The position numbers and the translations under genes are program-made. From Candidatus Falkowiibacteriota bacterium (GTDB lineage Bacteria; Patescibacteriota; Patescibacteriia; Patescibacteriales; UBA12465), in assembly GCA_903857815.1 (NCBI GenBank), contig CAIOGK010000010.1:1-19571 (forward strand): a stretch of DNA of 19,571 nucleotides. The letters run 5' to 3'. The stretch's first letter is position 1. The number at the start of each line of letters is the position of its first letter. Positions 14,457-19,571 of this stretch are shown one piece after another. The notes under the pieces were generated by a model that did not search any database, was not told where the DNA came from, and worked only from the letters and a program-made list of their open reading frames with translations.

Positions 14457-15278
14457 ATGAAAAAGTTAATTACAACCAATATCGTAGCTGGGGTAGTAAT
14501 TAAATTAGACGGTAAGTATTTGTTGATTCAAGAAAATTGTCCGGGTGGGAAAATTCATGAATTATGGAATTTTCCGGCCGGAAAAGTCGACGAGGGAGAA
14601 ACAATAGAAGAGGCTGCTATTCGTGAAGCAAAAGAGGAGTCTGGATATGAAGTTGAGTTGATTCGTAAACTTGATATATTTCAAGCCGATGCGCAAACTC
14701 CCCCTAAACATACTTATGAGGCAAAGATTATTGGCGGAGAATTAGCTTGGCCTAAAGATGAAATTCTTAACGCCGGTTGGTTTACCTTAGAAGAGATAAT
14801 AGAGATGAAAGACAAGCTGCGCAGTAGTTGGATCATGGAAGCTATAGATATTATGGAAAATAATGTTATTTTACAAGTCGGAGTAAAAGCACTTCTTCAA
14901 AATGAACGAGGCGAGTATTTATTGCTTCGTCGTTCGTTTATAAAATATCCTGAGGTTAAGGGGCGCTGGGATATCGTTGGTGGTAGAATCGAGGCCGGGA
15001 AAACATTACTGAAAAATCTACAACGAGAAATTAAGGAAGAGACAGGGTTGATTTTTAGAGGAGGTCTTAAATTAATTGCCGCCCAAGACATATTAAGAAA
15101 CCCCGAACGTCATGTTGTGCGATTGACTTATTTAGGGCAAGTGACTGGTGCGGTTAGCTTGGACGTAAATGAAAATGATGATTACAAATGGTACAAATGG
15201 GAAGAATTGAATGAGATTGAAGATATAGATATTTATTTTAAACAATTACTTGAAGATAAGTCTTTGTGGGGAAAATAA
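14457..15278 (+). CDS. Tandem two-domain Nudix hydrolase
   Basis: Nudix enzymes hydrolyse nucleoside diphosphates linked to another moiety, often damaged nucleotides. This 273-residue protein contains two complete domains. The first (about 1-130) has a fully canonical Nudix box at 42-64: G, five residues, E48, then R56-E57 and E60-E61 with the final G63. The second (about 136-270) has its box at 176-198 with R190-E191, E194-E195 and G197, but the conserved Glu after the first glycine is K182. The catalytic E-E metal ligands are kept in both. I start at ATG 14457, four bases after the secA stop, because it directly precedes the first beta strand; ATG 14442, overlapping secA, is an alternative. 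Substrate cannot be read from sequence. Confidence 0.88.
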   Translation: MKKLITTNIVAGVVIKLDGKYLLIQENCPGGKIHELWNFPAGKVDEGETIEEAAIREAKEESGYEVELIRKLDIFQADAQTPPKHTYEAKIIGGELAWPKDEILNAGWFTLEEIIEMKDKLRSSWIMEAIDIMENNVILQVGVKALLQNERGEYLLLRRSFIKYPEVKGRWDIVGGRIEAGKTLLKNLQREIKEETGLIFRGGLKLIAAQDILRNPERHVVRLTYLGQVTGAVSLDVNENDDYKWYKWEELNEIEDIDIYFKQLLEDKSLWGK

Positions 15279-15284
15279 AAAGTT

Positions 15285-15289
15285 AAGGA
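15285..15289 (+). promoter_or_regulatory. Shine-Dalgarno site that fixes the second Nudix gene start
   Basis: AAGGA lies five bases before ATG 15295. It is one of the few clear ribosome binding sites in the window, and it argues against the longer in-frame reading from ATG 15250, inside the preceding gene. Confidence 0.65.
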
Positions 15290-15294
15290 ATGTT

Positions 15295-15720
15295 ATGAAA
15301 AATAAGGATAAAATATACGCTGGTGGATTTTTATATAATCCTGAAAGGGAAGAAATTTTATTGCATAAACGTGATGGGAATACAGAATATAATCCAAACC
15401 AGTGGGCATTTTTTGGAGGATTAGGAGAAGATGGCGAAACGGAAATTCAAGCATTTATTAGAGAAATGAAAGAAGAGTTGAATATAGATATTTCGGAAAA
15501 TCAGGTCAAGATTCTATGTAGTTATTTTAATCACGAAAGGCAAACAAATAGAAACATATTTTTTGTTGAAAGCCGTCTAGAAAAATCACAAATGTATTTA
15601 GGAGAAGGGGCAGATTTTGATTGGATAAAACTTGATAAAGTTTTTGATTATGATTTAACGGATAAAACGATTAGAGATTTAAAATTTTTTTTGAAGATGA
15701 TTGATTTTAAAATTTTATAA
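15295..15720 (+). CDS. Single-domain Nudix hydrolase
   Basis: This is a 141-residue Nudix protein with its box at 42-64: G42, E48, R56-E57 and E60-E61 are present, but the last glycine is N63 (EELNI rather than EExGU). The N-terminal strand has GGFLYNPEREEILLHKR, and the QWAFFGG before the box resembles the NDP-sugar/dNTP-type members. It is not a close copy of either domain of the upstream double Nudix protein, so this does not look like a recent duplication. It starts 16 bases after the upstream stop, and the pyrophosphatase gene begins two bases after its own stop, pointing to co-translation. Substrate unknown. Confidence 0.85.
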   Translation: MKNKDKIYAGGFLYNPEREEILLHKRDGNTEYNPNQWAFFGGLGEDGETEIQAFIREMKEELNIDISENQVKILCSYFNHERQTNRNIFFVESRLEKSQMYLGEGADFDWIKLDKVFDYDLTDKTIRDLKFFLKMIDFKIL

Positions 15721-15722
15721 AA

Positions 15723-16166
15723 ATGAAAGTAATTATCGAAATGCCCAAGGGTGATGATAGACGCCGTCATATAAAATATGATAAGTCTGGTTTTATTGAT
15801 CTCGGGCCGACTAAAGATGTAATCCCGGTTAATGATGGAATTATGCCGATTCATTACGGTTATATTCCCGAAACCTTAAATAAGAAGGAGGGGGATGAAA
15901 TTGACGTTTTGGTTTTGTCGGAAAAATCATATTCCGTCGGCGAAGAAGTGGAAGTTAATCCGATTGCTTTAATTAGAAGAGAAGATGGAGACGATAAAGT
16001 GATTGCAACCGATGAAACTAAAAGTTCAATCAAGAATTGGAATGAAGTTGAAAAAAAAGAGAGGGAATTAGTGGAAAGTTTTTTTAGTTATCATCATAAA
16101 ATATTATCAGTCGAGAATATCGAAGTTACTAAAAAATATTTAGAGGATTGTAGTTTGGGAAATTAA
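15723..16166 (+). CDS. ppa: Family I inorganic pyrophosphatase, short and divergent
   Basis: It hydrolyses pyrophosphate to two phosphates, pulling biosynthetic reactions forward. In the 147-residue protein, IEMPKG at 5-10, HYGYIPETL at 44-52, GDEIDVLVL at 57-65 (D58 and D61, equivalent to E. coli D67 and D70) and GDDKVIA around 89-95 (D90, K92, equivalent to D102 and K104) follow the family I order. The tail FFSYHHK resembles the E. coli HFFEHYK active-site loop. Differences are real: the residue equivalent to D65 is E56, the K-Y-E motif of the second strand is altered to H-I-K, and the chain is about 30 residues shorter than E. coli PPase. Activity is therefore likely but not certain. It sits directly behind two Nudix genes. 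Confidence 0.8.
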   Translation: MKVIIEMPKGDDRRRHIKYDKSGFIDLGPTKDVIPVNDGIMPIHYGYIPETLNKKEGDEIDVLVLSEKSYSVGEEVEVNPIALIRREDGDDKVIATDETKSSIKNWNEVEKKERELVESFFSYHHKILSVENIEVTKKYLEDCSLGN

Positions 16167-16188
16167 TGTTCAACATAAATATAAATTT

Positions 16189-16581
16189 ATGAAATCAGTG
16201 GTAATTTGTGGAAGTTCAAGTTTTGCCTCAGAAATGAGAGAATTTGCCAATAAGCTTAAAGAGCTTGGCGTAATTGTTTATGAGCCACATCTTTATCGTG
16301 CTTCTGGTGGAATTTGGAGTGAAATTAAGGAATCAGATAGAAAATATGTTGCGCTTGGGTTAACTCATGACCATTTTTATAAAATGAGAATGGCTGATGT
16401 AATTTATGTTTACAATAAAGATGGCTATGCTGGTGTTAGTACAAATATGGAAATCGGTTACGCGGCCGCACTAAACAAACCAATTTATGGACAATCTGCT
16501 GAAGATGCAGAACCTTGTCGTCAGGTTTTATTTAGTGGAATAGTAAAAAATCCAGAAGATTTAATCGCCTATTTAAATTAA
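16189..16581 (+). CDS. Nucleoside 2-deoxyribosyltransferase-like (NDT superfamily) protein
   Basis: The 130-residue protein has the Rossmann-like pattern of the NDT superfamily: VVICGSSSFASEMREF at the start, GVIVYEPH at 27-34, an ADVIYVYN strand with D70, and GVSTNMEIGYAAALNKPIYG at 82-101. In that last motif E88 occupies the place of the catalytic nucleophile. Superfamily members either swap bases between deoxynucleosides or hydrolyse nucleoside monophosphates; some relatives (DUF4406-like) have no known activity. The two cannot be told apart here. It lies 22 bases after the pyrophosphatase gene and seven bases before ileS, within the same transcript direction, and the neighbouring Nudix and PPase genes fit a nucleotide-salvage or clean-up role. 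Confidence 0.7.
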   Translation: MKSVVICGSSSFASEMREFANKLKELGVIVYEPHLYRASGGIWSEIKESDRKYVALGLTHDHFYKMRMADVIYVYNKDGYAGVSTNMEIGYAAALNKPIYGQSAEDAEPCRQVLFSGIVKNPEDLIAYLN

Positions 16582-16588
16582 ATTATAT

Positions 16589-19540
16589 ATGAATAAAAAA
16601 GTCGAAAACGAAAAATTAAAAAGCCCCTATGTTTTAATGGAGGAAGAGACTCTATCGTTTTGGAATAAATCTAATATTTTTGAAAAATCGATTACCAAAG
16701 AATCGCCTCGCGGTAATTATGTTTTTTATGATGGCCCTCCGTTTGCAACTGGGACCCCACATTATGGACATCTAGTTTCTAGTATTATGAAAGATGTGGT
16801 TCCACGTTATTTTACAATGAACGGTTATAAAGTTGAAAGAAAGTGGGGTTGGGATTGCCATGGTTTACCGATTGAAAATATTGTCGAAAAAGAATTAGGG
16901 ACTAAGCAAAAAAAAGATATTGAAGAAATGGGAATAGAAAAATTCAACGACCTTTGTCGTTCCAGGGTTATGACTTATGCCGATGAATGGGAGCGCGTTA
17001 TTAATCGTTTGGGCCGTTGGGTTGATATGAAAAATTCTTACCGTACTATGGATTTGAATTTTATGGAATCGGTGTGGTGGGTTTTTAAAGATCTTTGGGA
17101 TAAAGATTTGATTTATAAAGACTATCGCTCGATGCATATCTGTCCGCGCTGTGAAACTACTTTATCACAGTCAGAAGTAACTGAAGGATATCGCGATATT
17201 AAAGATTTAAGTGTAATCGCCAAGTTTGAGTTAATGGCTGAGCCTGGAACTTTTGTGTTAGCTTGGACAACTACTCCTTGGACTTTAATTGGTAATGTTG
17301 CCTTAGCGGTTGGGAAAGATATTGATTATGTAAAGATTGTTTTTGATGAAATTAATTACATTCTTGCTAAAGAGCGTTTAGCCGATACGATGAAAGAAAA
17401 GGAATATAAAATCATTTCTGAATTTAAAGGTGAGGCTTTGATTGGAAAATCATATAAGCCGCTGTTCGATTATTATTTTAAAGATGAAAAATTAGAGAAT
17501 CGTGTTAATGGTTGGAAAATTTATGCGGCTGATTTTGTAACAACAACTGATGGTGTCGGCATTGTTCATATCGCTCCCGCTTTTGGAGAAGACGATATGA
17601 ATTTGGCTAAGATAAATAATTTACCTTTTGTTCAACATGTTGGCATGGATGGACATTTTAAAAAAGAAGTTGTTGATTTGCCGGGCTTGCATGTAAAGCC
17701 GTTAGGTGACCATACAGCGACTGATATTGAAATAATAAAATATTTAGCAAGCCATGGTTTACTGTTTCATAAAGAAAAATACGAACATAGTTATCCTCAT
17801 TGTTGGCGCTGCGAAACCCCTTTAATTAATTATGCAACGTCTTCTTGGTTTGTTGGTGTTACTAAAATTAAGAATCAATTATTAGAAAGTGCAAAAAATA
17901 TAAATTGGTTTCCGGAACATATTAAAGATGGAAGATTCGGTAATTGGTTAGAGGGCGCCCGTGATTGGTCCATCTCTCGTCAAAGATTTTGGGCAAGCGC
18001 AATCCCAATTTGGGAGTGTAACTGTGGAGAACGTAAGGTTATCGGAAGTGTGGCGGAGCTAGAAAAATTAAGCGGTAAAAAAATTGATGATATTCATAAA
18101 GATAAGGTAGACCCTATAACTTTTAGTTGTGAAAGATGCAAAGATGAAATGAAGCGTATTCCCGATGTACTTGATTGTTGGTTTGAATCCGGTTCTATGC
18201 CTTATGCTCAACATCATTATCCTTTTGAAAATAAAGAAAAAGTAGAAAATACTTTTCCGGCTCAGTTTATTGCTGAGGGCGTTGATCAAACTCGTGCTTG
18301 GTTTTATTATTTGCACGTTATTTCTGGCGGCGTAAAAAATAGTCAGGCGTTTAATAATGTAATTGTTAATGGAATTGTGTTAGCTGAAGATGGCAAGAAA
18401 ATGTCTAAACGTTTACAAAATTATCCTGACCCATCTTTAGTGATGGATAAATATGGGGCCGATGCTTTGCGGGCGCAACTCTTATCTTCACCGGTTATGG
18501 CGGCTGAGAATTTAAATTTTTCCGAAAAGGGAACAGAAGAATCTTTGCGTAAAAATGTAATGCTGTTGTTTAATGTTTATAAATTTTATGAACTTTACGC
18601 AACTGAAAATTTAGAAGTTCTGAATGGTTTAAGCGAAGAAGATTTAAAAATAGAAACTATCAAGAGTAAAAATGTTTTAGATAAATGGATAATATTAAAG
18701 TTTAATGTTCTTTTAACCGAAGTTGTCTCTGGTATGAATGCTTATAATTTACCTAAAGCAGTTCGTCCAATTACTGAGTTTATTGATGAATTTTCAACTT
18801 GGTATTTGAGAAGAAGCCGTGATCGGTTTAAATCGGATGATAAAATTGATAAGAAGAGCGCTTTAATAACCACAAAATTAATATTATTAGAACTAACCAA
18901 GGTGATAGCGCCGTTTATGCCGTTTATGTCAGAAAATTTATGGCAAAAACTATCCAGTCATGATTTTAAAAATGAGGATGCCTCCGTTCATCTTGAAGTT
19001 TGGCCAAAGGTTATTGCTTTAGAAGCCGATGATATTTTAGAAAAAATGGCGGAGACTAAAAAGATTGTTGAAGTCGGACTTGCAAAACGCGATGAGGCGG
19101 GAATAAAAATTAGACAAATGCTCGGAAGGGTTATCGTTAAAGGAGATATTTCTAATTTAGAAGAGGCTTATCAATCTTTAATTAAAGACGAACTCAATAT
19201 TCAGTCTATAGAATTTGTTGCGGGGGATAAAATTAATTTAGAAGTTGAACTTGATACAGAAATTACTCCGGAGCTTAAGATAGAAGGAATCAAACGTGAG
19301 CTTATTAGATTTATAAATATGTTACGTAAAGATGAAGGCTTAAGTTTGGGTGATAGAGTTAACGTTTATATTAGTGGCGCTAGTTCGGAAATTAAAGAGA
19401 CGATTGCTAAGATGGGAGTCGATATAAAGCGCGAAACTTTGAGTGATTCTTTAGAATTAGTTGAAGATACTTCAAATACTAATTTGCAAAAAGAAATTAA
19501 AATTGGTGAAGAAAAAATAAAGATAGGTTTTAAAAAATAA
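16589..19540 (+). CDS. ileS: Isoleucyl-tRNA synthetase, type 2 (eukaryote-like)
   Basis: IleS charges tRNA-Ile with isoleucine. The 983-residue protein has the class I signatures HYGH at 58-61 (within PPFATGTPHYGHL) and KMSKR at 604-608. GWDCHGLPIE at 87-96 and the KMSKRLQNYPDP form point to the IleS2 lineage, shared with eukaryotes and some bacteria, rather than the E. coli-type IleS1. The editing domain shows WTTTPWT at 226-232 and GIVHIAPAFGEDD. Cysteine pairs at 185/188, 405/408, 477/479 and 514/517 suggest zinc binding inside the catalytic insertions. The anticodon-binding region and a C-terminal domain follow from about 700. IleS2 enzymes are typically less sensitive to mupirocin (known for the class, not tested here). 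It is the last gene in the window; no terminator is visible in the 31 bases after it. Confidence 0.97.
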   Translation: MNKKVENEKLKSPYVLMEEETLSFWNKSNIFEKSITKESPRGNYVFYDGPPFATGTPHYGHLVSSIMKDVVPRYFTMNGYKVERKWGWDCHGLPIENIVEKELGTKQKKDIEEMGIEKFNDLCRSRVMTYADEWERVINRLGRWVDMKNSYRTMDLNFMESVWWVFKDLWDKDLIYKDYRSMHICPRCETTLSQSEVTEGYRDIKDLSVIAKFELMAEPGTFVLAWTTTPWTLIGNVALAVGKDIDYVKIVFDEINYILAKERLADTMKEKEYKIISEFKGEALIGKSYKPLFDYYFKDEKLENRVNGWKIYAADFVTTTDGVGIVHIAPAFGEDDMNLAKINNLPFVQHVGMDGHFKKEVVDLPGLHVKPLGDHTATDIEIIKYLASHGLLFHKEKYEHSYPHCWRCETPLINYATSSWFVGVTKIKNQLLESAKNINWFPEHIKDGRFGNWLEGARDWSISRQRFWASAIPIWECNCGERKVIGSVAELEKLSGKKIDDIHKDKVDPITFSCERCKDEMKRIPDVLDCWFESGSMPYAQHHYPFENKEKVENTFPAQFIAEGVDQTRAWFYYLHVISGGVKNSQAFNNVIVNGIVLAEDGKKMSKRLQNYPDPSLVMDKYGADALRAQLLSSPVMAAENLNFSEKGTEESLRKNVMLLFNVYKFYELYATENLEVLNGLSEEDLKIETIKSKNVLDKWIILKFNVLLTEVVSGMNAYNLPKAVRPITEFIDEFSTWYLRRSRDRFKSDDKIDKKSALITTKLILLELTKVIAPFMPFMSENLWQKLSSHDFKNEDASVHLEVWPKVIALEADDILEKMAETKKIVEVGLAKRDEAGIKIRQMLGRVIVKGDISNLEEAYQSLIKDELNIQSIEFVAGDKINLEVELDTEITPELKIEGIKRELIRFINMLRKDEGLSLGDRVNVYISGASSEIKETIAKMGVDIKRETLSDSLELVEDTSNTNLQKEIKIGEEKIKIGFKK

Positions 19541-19571
19541 AATTTATTAATTAATTTAATAACTAAATGTA

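Noticed and set aside
14285..14479. Antisense and out-of-frame open stretches, such as the one opposite the secA 3' end and several inside nrdA and ileS
   Set aside because: They lie opposite strongly conserved genes, have shadow-like composition and show no family motifs or initiation signals.
26..19540. Genetic code 25 (TGA read as glycine)
   Set aside because: All genes are full length with standard decoding, with no in-frame TGA and no apparent truncation of any family.
19541..19571. AT-rich tail after ileS as a terminator or origin element
   Set aside because: Only 31 bases are available, with short AT palindromes expected by chance and no GC stem.

Overview
The window reads as a piece of a small, AT-rich bacterial chromosome, most likely from the Candidate Phyla Radiation (Patescibacteria, Parcubacteria-like). 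This is inferred from several things: divergent or extended versions of housekeeping enzymes (PurE, PurM, pyrophosphatase, and a SecA with an extra block in its first nucleotide-binding domain), an eukaryote-like type-2 isoleucyl-tRNA synthetase, tight gene packing, and start codons that mostly follow A/T runs rather than a Shine-Dalgarno sequence. All 15 genes end in TAA (12) or TAG (3), none in TGA. No tRNA, rRNA, CRISPR array, insertion sequence or phage gene was seen, and no gene-free stretch exceeds about 210 bases.

Layout. (1) 26-1804, minus: an ABC-F ATPase, with a promoter at 1816-1844 that would give an almost leaderless mRNA. (2) 1919-4745, plus: a small DUF1294 membrane protein, a ten-helix EamA permease fused to a C-terminal riboflavin kinase domain, and, four bases later, a BaiN/YhiN-type FAD protein. 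A hairpin at 4745-4773 closes this group against the convergent purine genes. (3) 4812-7818: purE and purC (minus) and purM (plus) diverge from one promoter region holding two mirror-image TTGACA boxes. The three enzymes catalyse the consecutive steps FGAM to AIR, AIR to CAIR and CAIR to SAICAR. (4) 7896-11593, plus: nrdA and nrdB, driven by a good promoter with an NrdR-box-like palindrome lying between -35 and -10. NrdB has Glu and Phe where class Ia has Asp and the radical Tyr, so it is class Ic-like (Mn/Fe). (5) 11708-19540, plus: a compact run of secA, a tandem double-Nudix protein, a single Nudix protein, a divergent family I pyrophosphatase, a nucleoside deoxyribosyltransferase-like protein and ileS.

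How the parts fit. The dominant theme is nucleotide and cofactor supply: purine ring synthesis, deoxynucleotide production under probable NrdR control, and a group (Nudix, Nudix, PPase, NDT-like) suited to nucleotide clean-up. The most unusual item is the permease-riboflavin kinase fusion next to a flavoprotein. It suggests import of riboflavin coupled to trapping as FMN, a plausible arrangement for a host- or community-dependent cell. That coupling is inferred from domain content only.
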